From Bradyrhizobiaceae bacterium (GTDB lineage: Bacteria > Pseudomonadota > Alphaproteobacteria > Rhizobiales > Xanthobacteraceae), in NCBI GenBank assembly GCA_947479905.1, contig CANKBJ010000008.1:1-56143 (forward strand): DNA of 56,143 bases. Reading direction: 5' to 3'. Made by a program: the position numbers and the translations under genes. Under the pieces are notes generated by a model. That model did no database searches and was not told the origin of the DNA. It worked only from the letters and a program-made list of their open reading frames with translations. The stretch's first letter is position 1. Every line of letters starts with the position of its first letter. This document shows positions 24,561 through 33,724 of this stretch, one piece after another.

Positions 24561-25127
24561 ATGTCATCCATTCTTCTGACCGCCCCGGCGGTCGAGCCGC
24601 TGTCGCTTGCCGAGGCGAAGGCGTTCCTGCGCGTCGAGCATGCCGACGACGACGATGTCATCGGCGCGCTGATTTCGGCGTCGCGCATCCATATCGAGGC
24701 GCAAACGCGGCGCGCGCTGATTACGCAAAACTGGCGCATCGCGCTGGACGCCTGGCCGGGCGGTGGACGCCTGCCGGTACGCCCGGCGCCATTGCGGGAG
24801 CTGACGGCGGCGCGGGTCTATGACGCCGGCGGCGTTGCGCATGCCGTCGACTTGCAGTCGTTCATTGTCGATACCGCGGCTTCCGAGTTGGCCTTCGCGC
24901 CCTGGGCCTTGCCGTCGCCCGGGCGGCTGGCGGCCGGCATCGAACTCGATGTCGCCGCCGGCTACGGCGACGCGGCCGCCGATGTGCCGGAGCCGTTGCG
25001 TCAGGCCGTGCGATTGCTGATCGCGCATTGGTATGAAAATCGCGGACTGGCGGCGCTCGGCGCGGTGACGATTTTGCCGACCACGGTCGCCGCCTTGATC
25101 GCGCCCTACCGGATGCTGGCGCTATGA
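24561..25127 (+). CDS. Head-tail connector protein (gp6-like, GTA g6)
   Basis: 188 aa. PLSLAEAKAFLRVEHADDDDVIGALISASRIHIEAQTRRALITQNWR is the signature of the phage gp6/phiE125 gp8 adaptor family, and the C-terminal helix VRLLIAHWYENR is also typical. It forms the ring under the portal. GAGAGAG precedes the ATG. First gene of a tightly packed run to g14; its stop overlaps the next start (ATGA). Confidence 0.93.
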   Translation: MSSILLTAPAVEPLSLAEAKAFLRVEHADDDDVIGALISASRIHIEAQTRRALITQNWRIALDAWPGGGRLPVRPAPLRELTAARVYDAGGVAHAVDLQSFIVDTAASELAFAPWALPSPGRLAAGIELDVAAGYGDAAADVPEPLRQAVRLLIAHWYENRGLAALGAVTILPTTVAALIAPYRMLAL

Positions 25128-25444
25128 GCGGGCCCGGACAACTGAACCGCCGGCTGGTGCTGGAAGCGGTGAGCGAGAGCGACGACGGCATCGGTGGCGT
25201 CACCCGGCTCTATGACGTGGTGACGACTCTGTGGGCCCAGGTGATCCCGCTGTCGGCGCGTGCCGACAACGTGGCCGCCAGCCTCGGCGCGGCGCTGCGA
25301 TCAACCATCGTCATTCGCAAGCGCACCGACATTACGACGCGGCACCGCTTCATCGACGGCGTCCACACCTGGCGCGTCGTCGCCGTGCGCGAGAGCGCCG
25401 ACCGCCGCTTTCTCGAAATCGACGCCGAAGAACGGGAAGACTGA
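25124..25444 (+). CDS. Head-tail adaptor/head closure protein (GTA g7)
   Basis: 106 aa: GQLNRRLVLEAVSES, TLWAQVIPLSARADNVA, IVIRKRTDITTRHRF and HTWRVVAVRESADRRFLEI. This is the SPP1 gp16-like head-tail joining fold. Starts within the ATGA of the previous stop, so translation is coupled. It seals the head and docks the tail. Confidence 0.92.
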   Translation: MSGPGQLNRRLVLEAVSESDDGIGGVTRLYDVVTTLWAQVIPLSARADNVAASLGAALRSTIVIRKRTDITTRHRFIDGVHTWRVVAVRESADRRFLEIDAEERED

Positions 25445-25461
25445 CCTTAGGGAAGACTGAT

Positions 25462-25872
25462 ATGCCGATTGCCGCTTCCGTCGCGCTGCGCGCGGCCGTT
25501 CACAATGCATTGGCCGCCGACAGCCAACTCGTCTCTGTCCTCGGCGGGCCGAAGGTTTATGACGAGCCGCCGAAATTCGCGGCGTTTCCTTACGTCACGC
25601 TCGGTGAAGCACGCATCGCCGACTTTTCGACCGGTACCGAAACGGGCGAGGAGCATCAACTCACGCTGCATGCCTGGTCGCGCCAGGGCGGCCACAAGGA
25701 GGCGCATGCGATTGCCGGCGCGCTGCTGCAGGCGCTCGACGATGCGCCGCTGGCGCTTACCGATCATCAACTGATCAATTTCCGCTTCGCCGTCGCCGAC
25801 GTGCGGCGCGAAGCCGACGGCCGCACCTATCACGCGCTGGTGCGCTTCCGCGCGGTGACCGAACCGGTTTGA
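25462..25872 (+). CDS. DUF3168 tail completion/terminator protein (GTA g8)
   Basis: 136 aa with ASVALRAAVHNALAADSQLVSVLGG, VYDEPPKFAAFPYVTLGE, DFSTGTETGEEHQLTLHAWSR and a C-terminal YHALVRFRAVTEP. This is the DUF3168 pattern of proteins that form the tail-terminator ring between head connector and tail tube. A repeat element follows its stop. Confidence 0.93.
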   Translation: MPIAASVALRAAVHNALAADSQLVSVLGGPKVYDEPPKFAAFPYVTLGEARIADFSTGTETGEEHQLTLHAWSRQGGHKEAHAIAGALLQALDDAPLALTDHQLINFRFAVADVRREADGRTYHALVRFRAVTEPV

Positions 25873-25882
25873 TTCAACTGCG

Positions 25883-25982
25883 CCTCATGGTGAGGAGCCG
25901 TGCGTAGCACGGCGTCTCGAACCATGGGCGTCCGTGCCTCGATCCTTCGAGACGCGCGCAAGCGCGCTCCTCAGGATGAGGA
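25883..25982. repeat. REP-like palindromic element inside the tail operon
   Basis: CCTCATGGTGAGGAG at the left and CTCCTCAGGATGAGGA at the right frame internal GAGACGCGCG/CGCGC hairpins, a repeat type widespread in Bradyrhizobium relatives. It lies in the 127-bp gap between the tail terminator and the tail tube genes and could reduce or process the transcript ahead of the abundant tube protein. Confidence 0.7.
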
Positions 25983-25999
25983 TCAAGAAAGGAAAATCC

Positions 26000-26407
26000 A
26001 TGACTGCTCAAAAAGGCAAAGACCTGCTGATCAAGATCGCCGACGGCGCGGGCTATACGACCGTCGCCGGCCTGCGCACGCGGCGGCTCGCATTCAACGC
26101 CGAAACCGTCGATATCACGCATGCCGAAAGCGCCAATCGCTGGCGCGAACTGCTCGACGGCGCCGGCGTCAAGCGCACGTCTGTTTCAGGACGCGGCCTG
26201 TTCAAGGATGCGGCGACCGACGCGCTGATGCGGCAGACCTTCTTCGATGGCGCGGTGAAGAACTATCAGATCGTCATTCCCGATTTCGGCACAGTGCAGG
26301 GGCCGTATCAGATCACCAATCTGGAATTCGCCGGCGAGCACAATGGCGAAGTCACCTATGACGTCGCGCTTGAATCGGCCGGCGAACAAACCTTCACGGC
26401 GGCGTAA
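26000..26407 (+). CDS. Major tail (tube) protein, TP901-1 family (GTA g9)
   Basis: 135 aa. GKDLLIKIADGAGYTTVAGLRTRRLAFNAETVDITHAES and WRELLDGAGVKRTSVSGRGLFKD are the TP901-1-type major tail protein signature. It forms stacked hexamers of the tail tube. A purine-rich AAAGGAAAA sits just before the ATG. Confidence 0.94.
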   Translation: MTAQKGKDLLIKIADGAGYTTVAGLRTRRLAFNAETVDITHAESANRWRELLDGAGVKRTSVSGRGLFKDAATDALMRQTFFDGAVKNYQIVIPDFGTVQGPYQITNLEFAGEHNGEVTYDVALESAGEQTFTAA

Positions 26408-26409
26408 CG

Positions 26410-26727
26410 ATGGCGAACAAATACCGCGGCGAGATCGAGGCCGAGCTGGGCGGCGTCAAACGCACGTTGGTGCTGACGCTCGGCGCGCTGGCCGAACTGG
26501 AGGACGCCTTCGCGGCCTCCGATCTGGTGGCGCTGACCGAACGCTTCGGCACCGGCCGGCTTAAGGCGCGCGATCTTGCCCGTATCATCGGCGCGGGCCT
26601 GCGCGGCGCGGGCGAAGCCGTGAGCGACGACGAGGTCGCGCAATTGGCGGTCGACGGCGGCGCGCAAGGCTATGTGCGGATCGCCGCCGCGTTGATCGCT
26701 GCGACCTTCGGTGAGCCAAACGAATGA
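26410..26727 (+). CDS. GTA gp10-family protein
   Basis: 105 aa: RGEIEAELGGVKRTLVLTLGALAELEDAFAASDLVAL, then ARDLARIIGAGLRGAGEAVSDDEV. This matches the GTA_gp10 family, found next to tail tube genes of gene transfer agents and probably a tail assembly chaperone partner. It starts 2 nt after the tube gene and overlaps the next start by ATGA, an arrangement reminiscent of tail chaperone pairs in phages. Confidence 0.93.
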   Translation: MANKYRGEIEAELGGVKRTLVLTLGALAELEDAFAASDLVALTERFGTGRLKARDLARIIGAGLRGAGEAVSDDEVAQLAVDGGAQGYVRIAAALIAATFGEPNE

Positions 26728-26912
26728 GGCCGTTCCCGTGGACGCAGGCGATCGGTTTCGGGCTCGGCATTCTAAAGCTGCCGCCCGAGCAATTCTGGCG
26801 CATGACGCCGCGCGAACTCAGCTACGCGATCGAAGCGGTGAGCGGGCGGGGCGCGCCGCTCGATCGCGCGGCATTCGGCGATTTGATGAAGAGGTTTCCC
26901 GATGAGCGATAG
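26724..26912 (+). CDS. Phage tail assembly chaperone (rcc01693-like)
   Basis: 62 aa: FPWTQAIGFGLGILKLPPEQFWRMTPRELSYAIEAVSGR. The W-x-x-x-x-x-G-x-x-x-L-x-P-x-x-F-W-x-x-T-P-x-E pattern is that of the small TAC protein of GTAs. It helps load the tube protein onto the tape measure. Coupled at both ends (ATGA before, overlap with the tape measure after). Confidence 0.92.
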   Translation: MRPFPWTQAIGFGLGILKLPPEQFWRMTPRELSYAIEAVSGRGAPLDRAAFGDLMKRFPDER

Positions 26913-27480
26913 CTTCAGTTACGACGACGGCTCGCTAGGGCTGGCGGATCAGCTTCCCGATCCTGCGAAAGCGCCGGGTCAAAGCCTCAAAATCCTTGGC
27001 ATCGGCGCCTCGCAATTCGCCAGCGCCATCACCAAGGCTTTCGCGCAGGCGACGATTGGCGGCAAGCAATTCGACGACGTACTCAAAGGCCTGGCGCTGA
27101 AGCTGTCGAATCTCGCCGTGCAGAATGCATTCAAGCCGCTGGCCAAGGTTTTGTCCGGCGATTTTCGCGACGTGCTGACCGGCGATGGCGATGTCATCAA
27201 GAATCTGACGCCCTTCGCCTCCGGCGGCGTTATCAATACGCCGAGTTATTTCCCACTGTCCGGCGGCGGTCTTGGCCTGGCCGGAGAAGCGGGACCGGAA
27301 GCGATCGTGCCTTTGTCGCGCGGACCTGACGGTCGGCTCGGCATCGCCTCGGGCGGCGGGCAGGGTGGCAACATCACTGTGCAGATCGTCACGCCCGATG
27401 CGAGCAGCTTCCGCCGCTCGGAAGCCTACCTCACCGGCCAGATCGCGCGCGCGGTGGCGCGCGGGCAACGGGGATTCTAG
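26902..27480 (+). CDS. Short tail tape measure protein (GTA g11)
   Basis: 192 aa, the small size typical of GTA tape measures (phage ones are usually 600+ aa). KAFAQATIGGKQFDDVLKGLALKLSNLAVQNAFKPL is followed by the diagnostic TPFASGGVINTPSYFPL and GLGLAGEAGPEAIVPLSRG. Tail length scales with this protein, so a short tail is expected. The gene overlaps the chaperone gene by 11 nt and abuts g12 directly. Confidence 0.93.
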   Translation: MSDSFSYDDGSLGLADQLPDPAKAPGQSLKILGIGASQFASAITKAFAQATIGGKQFDDVLKGLALKLSNLAVQNAFKPLAKVLSGDFRDVLTGDGDVIKNLTPFASGGVINTPSYFPLSGGGLGLAGEAGPEAIVPLSRGPDGRLGIASGGGQGGNITVQIVTPDASSFRRSEAYLTGQIARAVARGQRGF

Positions 27481-28122
27481 ATGACTGCCTTTCACGAAAT
27501 ACTGTTTCCGCTCGACATCGCGCTGAAAAGCGCCGGCGGGCCGCAGCGACGCACCGATGTCGTCGCGCTCGGCTCCGGCCGCGAGGAGCGCAATGCGCGC
27601 TGGGCGCATTCACGGCGACGCTACGATGCCGGCTACGGCGTCAAGACGCTTTCGGCCTTATCGCAGGCGATTGCGTTTTTTGAGGAGCGGCGCGGACGGC
27701 TGCATGGCTTTCGCTGGCGCGACCGACTCGATCATTCCTCCGCCGCGCCCGAGGCGGCAGTGACGGCCCTCGACCAGATCATCGGCTATGGCGACGGCGC
27801 AACGGCGACGTTCGCGTTGTGCAAGACTTACGGCGCCGATTACGCGCCTTATCGACGGCGGATCGAGAAGCCGGTGGCCGCAAGCGTGCGCGTCGCGGTC
27901 GGCGGCACGGAATTGATCGAGGGTTCGGCCTTCACGGTCGATGTGACGACCGGGATCGTGACCTTTCTCGCCGGGCACATTCCGCCGCTGAGCGCGGCGG
28001 TGACCGCCGGATTTCTGTTCGATGTGCCGGTACGTTTCGACACGGATTATCTTGAGGTCGATCTGTCCGCCTTCGAGGCCGGCGCCATTCCGAAAATTCC
28101 CCTGGTGGAAATCAAGCCGTAG
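27481..28122 (+). CDS. DUF2460 distal tail protein (GTA g12)
   Basis: 213 aa. FHEILFPLDIALKSAGGPQRRTDVV, SGREERNARWAHSRRRYDAGYGVK and FFEERRGRLHGFRWRDRLDH are the DUF2460 signature; the C-terminus ends VPVRFDTDYLEVDLSAFEAGAIPKIPLVEI. In the Rhodobacter GTA the homologue forms the distal tail ring at the baseplate. It starts immediately after the tape measure stop. Confidence 0.94.
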   Translation: MTAFHEILFPLDIALKSAGGPQRRTDVVALGSGREERNARWAHSRRRYDAGYGVKTLSALSQAIAFFEERRGRLHGFRWRDRLDHSSAAPEAAVTALDQIIGYGDGATATFALCKTYGADYAPYRRRIEKPVAASVRVAVGGTELIEGSAFTVDVTTGIVTFLAGHIPPLSAAVTAGFLFDVPVRFDTDYLEVDLSAFEAGAIPKIPLVEIKP

Positions 28123-28151
28123 CTCCCTCGCGGGGAGCGTCAGGAAACATA

Positions 28152-29042
28152 ATGCGAAACATCCCGCTTGCCTTGCAGGCAAAGCTCGACAGCGGCGTCA
28201 CAACTCTGTGCCGCTGCTGGCTGATCGAACGCCAGGACGGCGTGACGCAAGGCTTCACCGACCATGACGAGGACATCGCGCTGGACGACGTCACCTGCCG
28301 CGCCGGCACCGGCCTGAGCGGCAGCGAGGCGACGCAGAAGCACGGGCTCGCTGTCGATTCATCCGAACTCAGCGGCGCGCTTAACGACGACACGCTCAAC
28401 GAGGACGATCTCGCCGCCGGCCTCTATGACGCGGCGCGAGTCGCGCTGTGGCTGGTGGACTGGAGCGAGCCATCGCTGCGCGTGCTGCTTGCCAAGGGCA
28501 CGCTCGGCGAGGTACGGCGCGACGGCGCGGTGTTCACCGCCGAGATGCAGGGCTTGAGCCAGAAGCTCGCCGCCGACACTGGCCGGCTCTACACCGCGAG
28601 CTGCTCGGCCGATCTGGGCGATGGCCGCTGCGCCATCGATCTCAGCGCGCCGGCCTATCGGGGCGAGGGTACGGTGACGGCAGTAACCGCGACATCGGCC
28701 TTGCGCGCCAGCGGTCTCGACGAATTCGACGATGGCTGGTTCACCGCCGGCAAGCTCACCTTTACAAGCGGCACTAACGCTGGCCTCGCGGTCGAAGTGA
28801 AACTGCATTGCGCGGCGTCCGAGGTGACGCTCGATCTGTGGCAGGCGATGCCGCACGCCATCGAGCCAGGCGATACGTTCGTCGTGACAGCGGGCTGCGA
28901 CAAGCGCTTCGCCACCTGTCACGACCGTTTCAACAATGTCGTCAACTTCCGCGGCTTCCCGCATATCCCGGGCAACGATTTCGTCGTGCGCTATCCGGTG
29001 CAGGGCGAGCCGGGGAACGATGGCTCGAGCCTGCAAGGCTGA
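28152..29042 (+). CDS. DUF2163 / BR0599-type baseplate hub protein (GTA g13)
   Basis: 296 aa: RCWLIERQDGVTQGFTDHDEDI, DLAAGLYDAARVALWLVDWSE, CSADLGDGRC and VTAGCDKRFATCHDRFNNVVNFRGFPHIPGND. Four conserved cysteines in the C-terminal half correspond to those proposed to hold an iron-sulfur cluster in the Rhodobacter GTA hub (from memory). It links tail tube to the TIM-barrel protein. Confidence 0.94.
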   Translation: MRNIPLALQAKLDSGVTTLCRCWLIERQDGVTQGFTDHDEDIALDDVTCRAGTGLSGSEATQKHGLAVDSSELSGALNDDTLNEDDLAAGLYDAARVALWLVDWSEPSLRVLLAKGTLGEVRRDGAVFTAEMQGLSQKLAADTGRLYTASCSADLGDGRCAIDLSAPAYRGEGTVTAVTATSALRASGLDEFDDGWFTAGKLTFTSGTNAGLAVEVKLHCAASEVTLDLWQAMPHAIEPGDTFVVTAGCDKRFATCHDRFNNVVNFRGFPHIPGNDFVVRYPVQGEPGNDGSSLQG

Positions 29043-29046
29043 CATC

Positions 29047-29481
29047 ATGATTTCTCGCTCACTTATTGTCGCGGAAGCGCGCGACTGGATCGGCACGCCC
29101 TATCGGCATCAGGCCTCGCTCAAAGGCGTCGGCTGCGATTGTCTCGGTCTGGTGCGCGGCGTCTGGCGCGGCGTGATCGGCGACGAGCCGGAACGCGCGC
29201 CGGCTTACGCGCCGGATTGGGCGGAGGCCGGCGGCATCGAGGCTTTGGCGGACGCCGCCGCGCGCCATCTTGTCGCTATCGAGTGCGATGCGTTCGGCGA
29301 TGGCGACGTGCTGCTGTTTCGCTGGCGCGCCGGTCTGCCGGCCAAGCACGCGGCCATTGTCACGGCGTCCGATAAAATCGTGCATGCGCATGACGGCGCG
29401 GCGGTGGCCGAGGTGGCGCTGGCGCCGTGGTGGCGCAGACGCATCGCTTATGCATTCCGATTTCCGGGCATCGACGCCTGA
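29047..29481 (+). CDS. NlpC/P60-type cell-wall peptidase (GTA g14)
   Basis: 144 aa. Catalytic Cys in ASLKGVGCDCLGLVRGVW and His in LPAKHAAIVTASDKIVHAH identify an NlpC/P60 papain-like hydrolase; IAEARDWIGTPYRHQ-like start (VAEARDWIGTPYRHQ) is standard for phage tail members. It probably opens peptidoglycan when the particle attaches. Starts 4 nt after g13. Confidence 0.94.
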   Translation: MISRSLIVAEARDWIGTPYRHQASLKGVGCDCLGLVRGVWRGVIGDEPERAPAYAPDWAEAGGIEALADAAARHLVAIECDAFGDGDVLLFRWRAGLPAKHAAIVTASDKIVHAHDGAAVAEVALAPWWRRRIAYAFRFPGIDA

Positions 29482-29489
29482 GCCGGCGG

Positions 29490-29780
29490 CTACTTGCCGG
29501 CTTCCGGCGGCGGATCGGTGCAGACCACGTCCCGCGGCTGGCAGGCGATGGCGATATTGGAGCAGCCGAACATCGTGCAAACGACGCAGCGGTCGGTCCA
29601 TTGCCGGCAATTCGGATTGCGCGTGCCGTAAGTGAGCACCGAATAACCCGAGGTCGTCGGCGACGCAGTGATGGCGGGTTGATCGAACTCGGCGGCCAAG
29701 GCCAGACCGCCGAAAGCCGACAAGACGAGCGCGGCCGCGACGATCGCGACGCATCGGCTATTTGCAGTCGTTCCCGGCAT
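29490..29780 (-). CDS. Small secreted Cys-rich hypothetical protein
   Basis: 96 aa from ATG 29780: a signal peptide ending near LALAAE, then NCRQWTDRCVVCTMFGCSNIAIACQPRDVVCTDPPP with seven cysteines in about 35 residues. The longer frame to 29966 overlaps g15 and is rejected. It lies antisense between g14 and g15. Such short periplasmic proteins occur in Bradyrhizobium from memory; no function known. Confidence 0.6.
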   Translation of the reverse strand: MPGTTANSRCVAIVAAALVLSAFGGLALAAEFDQPAITASPTTSGYSVLTYGTRNPNCRQWTDRCVVCTMFGCSNIAIACQPRDVVCTDPPPEAGK

Positions 29781-29856
29781 TGCCGTGTGTCCGTTGCGCC
29801 ACTTTATCCGGCGAGCGTCCCAACGTTCGTCCCCATTATAAACGCAGAATTGAGCC

Positions 29857-32800
29857 ATGGCAGCCCTTCTTCTCTCAGCCGGCGGCGCAGCGCTGGGCAA
29901 ATCGCTGTTCGGACCGGGCGGCGCGATCATCGGGCGCATCGTCGGCGCGGTCGCCGGCAACGCCATCGATCAGGCCTTGTTCGGGTCGCGGCGTGAACGC
30001 ACGGTCGAGGGGCCGCGGCTTTCCTATTTGACGGTGATGGCCTCGACCGATGGCGCGCCGATCCCGCGCCTTTATGGCCGTGCGCGGCTGGCCGGGCAGG
30101 TGATCTGGGCCACTAATCTGCAGGAGGTCGTCTCAACGACGAGCGGGACCACCGGCGGCGGCAAAAGCACAGGGGGCGGCGGCTCGTCGGTGACCACGAC
30201 GACCACGACCTATTCCTACTTCGGCAATCTCGCGGTTGGCTTGTGCGAAGGGCCAATCGGCGCGGTGCGCCGGGTCTGGGCCGACGGCAAGCCGCTCGAT
30301 TTGTCGGGCCTGACGGTTCGCACTTACACCGGCGACGAGGCGCAGACGCCCGATCCGCTGATCGTCGCCAAGGAAGGCCAGGCGCCGGCCTATCGCGGGC
30401 TGGCTTATGTCGTGTTCGAGCGGCTGCCGCTCGCCGATTTCGGCAACCGCATTCCGCAATTATCGTTCGAGGTGGTGCGGCCGGTCGGTCAGCTTGAGCA
30501 GATGACGCGCGCGGTGACATTGATTTCGGGCACGACCGAATTCGGTTACGCGCCGGGAACCGTCGTCCAGGTGCTTGGCCCCGGACAATCCGGGCCCGAA
30601 AACCGGCATGTCACTTTCGCCGCGTCCGACGTGATTGCTTCGCTCGACGAATTGCAGGCGGTGGTGCCGCATCTCGATCGCGTCGCCATTGTCGTCGCCT
30701 GGTTCGGCGACGATCTGCGTTGCGGGCAATGCCGCGTGCGGCCGGGCATTGATAGTGCGGTCAAGTCGACTCATGGCGCGACGTGGAATGTCGCCGGCGT
30801 CGACCGCGCCGGCGCCTATGTCGTGTCGACCATCGACGGCCGCGCCGCCTTCGGCGGCACGCCATCCGATCAAAGCGTCGTCGATCTGATCGATGAGCTG
30901 AAAGCGCGCGGATTGAAAGTGACGCTTTATCCATTCCTGATGATGGATATCGCGCAGGGTAATAGCTTGAGCGATCCCTATACCGGCTCAGGCTCGCAAC
31001 CGGTCTATCCATGGCGCGGCCGCATCACCTGCGACCCGGCGCCGGGGCAGGCGGGCACGCCGGACGGGACGGGGAGCGCGGCGGAGCAGGTCAACGCCTT
31101 TTTCAGCGGCGGCGCGGATGCGTGGAACTACCGCAATATGATTCTGCATTACGCGGCGCTGGCGCAAAGCGCCGGCGGCGTCGATGCCTTTCTCATCGGT
31201 TCGGAGCTGCGCGCACTGACGCGCCTGCGCTCTAGCGCAGGTGTCTATCCGGCGGTCAACGCGCTGGTGAGTTTGGCCGCGGAGGTGAAGGCGATTGTCG
31301 GCGGCGATACTGTCGTTACGTATGGCGCCGACTGGACGGAATATGGTGCCCATGTCGTCGATAGCGGCGCGAGCGAAGTGCGCTTTCCGCTCGATCCGTT
31401 GTGGGCGTCGTCATCCATCGATTGCATCGGCATCGATTACTATGCCCCTTTGTCGGACTGGCGCGACGACGCCAATGCGCTCGACCGTGCGCTCAGCGAC
31501 AGTCCGTATCGCAAGGACTATCTCGCCGGCCATCTCAACAGCGGCGAAGCCTATGACTGGTACTACGCCGACGATGCGGCGCGCGCCGCGCAGACGCGCA
31601 GCGCTATCACGGACGGCCTGGGTAAGCCGTGGGTGTTCCGGCAAAAGGACATCTGGAATTTCTGGCAGCACGCGCATTACGAGCGCGTCGGCGGCGTCGA
31701 ACTGGGCAGTCCGACCGCCTGGGTGCCGCAGAGCAAGCCGATCTGGCTGACCGAACTGGGATGTCCGGCGGTCGACAAGGGCGCTAATCAGCCGAGCACC
31801 TTTCCCGATCCGAAATCGTCGGAAGCGGGTCTGCCGCATTTCTCGACCGGCAAGCGCGACGATCTCATCCAGCGCCGTTTTCTCGAAGCGGTGCTGGGCG
31901 CGTTCGATCCGGAATTTGGCGAGGCGGCGCTCAATCCAGTGTCGACCGTCTATGACGGACGCATGATCGCAGCCGACACTATTCATCTGTGGACCTGGGA
32001 CGCGCGGCCTTATCCGGTGTTTCCGGCGGCGAGCGATGTGTGGAGCGACGCGGCCAACTGGGAGACCGGACACTGGCTGACCGGGCGGCTCGGCTCAGCG
32101 CCGCTCGACGGGCTGGTGTCGGCGATCCTCGCCGACAATGATGTCACCGACGCCAATACTGACGATCTTGGTGAAGGTCCGGACGGCTATGTCGTCGACC
32201 GGCCGATGGCGCCGCGCGCCATGCTCGATCCGCTGGCGCTCGCCTTCACCTTCGACGCCGTCGAGCAGGACGGTAGCTTGCGCTTTCGTCAGCGCGGCGG
32301 CGCGCCGGTGATCGAACTTGAAGAGGACGATCTGGTGCTGCCGGATGACGCCGCGCCGGCGCGGCTGACCCGGGCTCAGGAAAGCGACCTGCCGCGTGAA
32401 GTATCGATCGGTTACACGGAAATCGCCACCGACTATCAGCGCGCCACCGCGACATCGCGGCGGCTGGTCGGACTGTCGACGCGCCGCGCACATGCCGACA
32501 TTGCCATCGTGTGCGGTGACGTGCGGGTCGAGCGGCGCACCGAGACCTGGCTCCAGGATCTGTGGGCCGGCCGCGAGAGCGCGGAGTTCGCGCTGCCGTT
32601 GAGCCGGCTGTCGCTGGCGCCCGGCGATGTCGCGGGATTGACCGTCAACGGCCGGCGGCGGCTGATCGAAATCGCGGAAATATCTGACGCGGAAGCGCGC
32701 GCGATGAAGGCGCGCTCGATCGATCCGGAAGTGTTCAATGTCAGCGTGGCGGCGCCGCGCCGCCGGACCGCGTGCGTGCCCGTGGCGCTTGGTCCTGCGC

Positions 32801-33720
32801 ATGCGCTGCTGCTCGATCTGCCGGCCCTGAACGCCGAGCAGCCGACGCCGCTGGCGCGGCTGGCGGTCTTTGCCGATCCATGGCCCGGCGCGATGGCCGT
32901 GTGGGCGTCGAGCGACGGAACAAGCTACAGCCGCGCGGCTCAGGCGCAGGCGCCGGCGACTGTCGGCGAAACGCTCGACACATTGCCGGCCGGTCCGACC
33001 GGGCGCTGGCAACGGCTAAGCTTCCGCGTCAAGCTTTATGGCGGCGCGCTAGCGTCGGCATCCGACAATGCTGTGCTGGCGGGAGCCAACGTCGCGGCGC
33101 TGCGCAATGCCGACGGTGCCTGGGAGGTGATCCAGTTCGCCAATGCGGAGCTGACCGGCGAGCGAGAATATACAGTGTCGAGGCTGCTGCGCGGCCAGGC
33201 TGGCAGCGAATGGGCGATGACATCGGCGCTGGCAGCCGGCAGCGCCTTCGTCCTTCTCGATCAGCAGGTCATTACGGTCGCGAGCGGCATCGCGGCGCTG
33301 GAGCGAACGTTGCCGTTGCGCGTCGTCGCGGCGGGCCGCGACATCGGCGATGCCTCGGCTTTGGCGCTGGAGGCGACGCCGCGCGCGACCGCGCTGCGAC
33401 CGCTGGCGCCGGCGAATGTGAAAGCCGTGCGCGACGGCAGCGGCGTCGCGCTGTCCTGGATCAGGCGCACGCGCATCGATGGCGACAGCTGGACTGGCGA
33501 GGTGCCGCTCGGCGAGGACAGCGAACGCTACGAAGTCGATATCCTGTCCGGCTCGACAGTGCTGCGGACGCTGAGCGCCACGGCGCCGTCGGTGCTTTAC
33601 GCGGCAGCGGACGAGATGGCCGACTTCGGCGCGACGCAGACAAGTTTGAGCCTGCGCGTCGTTCAACTGTCGGCGACGGTTGGGCGTGGCTTTACGGCGG
33701 AGAGGATGCTGATCGTGTAA
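29857..33720 (+). CDS. GTA TIM-barrel tail hub/host-attachment protein (g15, megatron-like)
   Basis: 1287 aa. The N-terminal helix pair ALGKSLFGPGGAIIGRIVGAVAGNAIDQ and RLYGRARLAGQVIWATNL start the phage tail-tip fold. A glycoside hydrolase-like TIM barrel (GTA_TIM) spans about 420-740 (LIGSELRALTRLRSS, TYGADWTEYG, IGIDYYAPLSDW), followed by a phage tail_3-type domain (about 780-960) and C-terminal beta domains. It caps the tail and contacts the cell surface. It follows the antisense Cys-rich gene and is intact over 3.9 kb. Confidence 0.95.
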   Translation: MAALLLSAGGAALGKSLFGPGGAIIGRIVGAVAGNAIDQALFGSRRERTVEGPRLSYLTVMASTDGAPIPRLYGRARLAGQVIWATNLQEVVSTTSGTTGGGKSTGGGGSSVTTTTTTYSYFGNLAVGLCEGPIGAVRRVWADGKPLDLSGLTVRTYTGDEAQTPDPLIVAKEGQAPAYRGLAYVVFERLPLADFGNRIPQLSFEVVRPVGQLEQMTRAVTLISGTTEFGYAPGTVVQVLGPGQSGPENRHVTFAASDVIASLDELQAVVPHLDRVAIVVAWFGDDLRCGQCRVRPGIDSAVKSTHGATWNVAGVDRAGAYVVSTIDGRAAFGGTPSDQSVVDLIDELKARGLKVTLYPFLMMDIAQGNSLSDPYTGSGSQPVYPWRGRITCDPAPGQAGTPDGTGSAAEQVNAFFSGGADAWNYRNMILHYAALAQSAGGVDAFLIGSELRALTRLRSSAGVYPAVNALVSLAAEVKAIVGGDTVVTYGADWTEYGAHVVDSGASEVRFPLDPLWASSSIDCIGIDYYAPLSDWRDDANALDRALSDSPYRKDYLAGHLNSGEAYDWYYADDAARAAQTRSAITDGLGKPWVFRQKDIWNFWQHAHYERVGGVELGSPTAWVPQSKPIWLTELGCPAVDKGANQPSTFPDPKSSEAGLPHFSTGKRDDLIQRRFLEAVLGAFDPEFGEAALNPVSTVYDGRMIAADTIHLWTWDARPYPVFPAASDVWSDAANWETGHWLTGRLGSAPLDGLVSAILADNDVTDANTDDLGEGPDGYVVDRPMAPRAMLDPLALAFTFDAVEQDGSLRFRQRGGAPVIELEEDDLVLPDDAAPARLTRAQESDLPREVSIGYTEIATDYQRATATSRRLVGLSTRRAHADIAIVCGDVRVERRTETWLQDLWAGRESAEFALPLSRLSLAPGDVAGLTVNGRRRLIEIAEISDAEARAMKARSIDPEVFNVSVAAPRRRTACVPVALGPAHALLLDLPALNAEQPTPLARLAVFADPWPGAMAVWASSDGTSYSRAAQAQAPATVGETLDTLPAGPTGRWQRLSFRVKLYGGALASASDNAVLAGANVAALRNADGAWEVIQFANAELTGEREYTVSRLLRGQAGSEWAMTSALAAGSAFVLLDQQVITVASGIAALERTLPLRVVAAGRDIGDASALALEATPRATALRPLAPANVKAVRDGSGVALSWIRRTRIDGDSWTGEVPLGEDSERYEVDILSGSTVLRTLSATAPSVLYAAADEMADFGATQTSLSLRVVQLSATVGRGFTAERMLIV

Positions 33721-33724
33721 CGCT

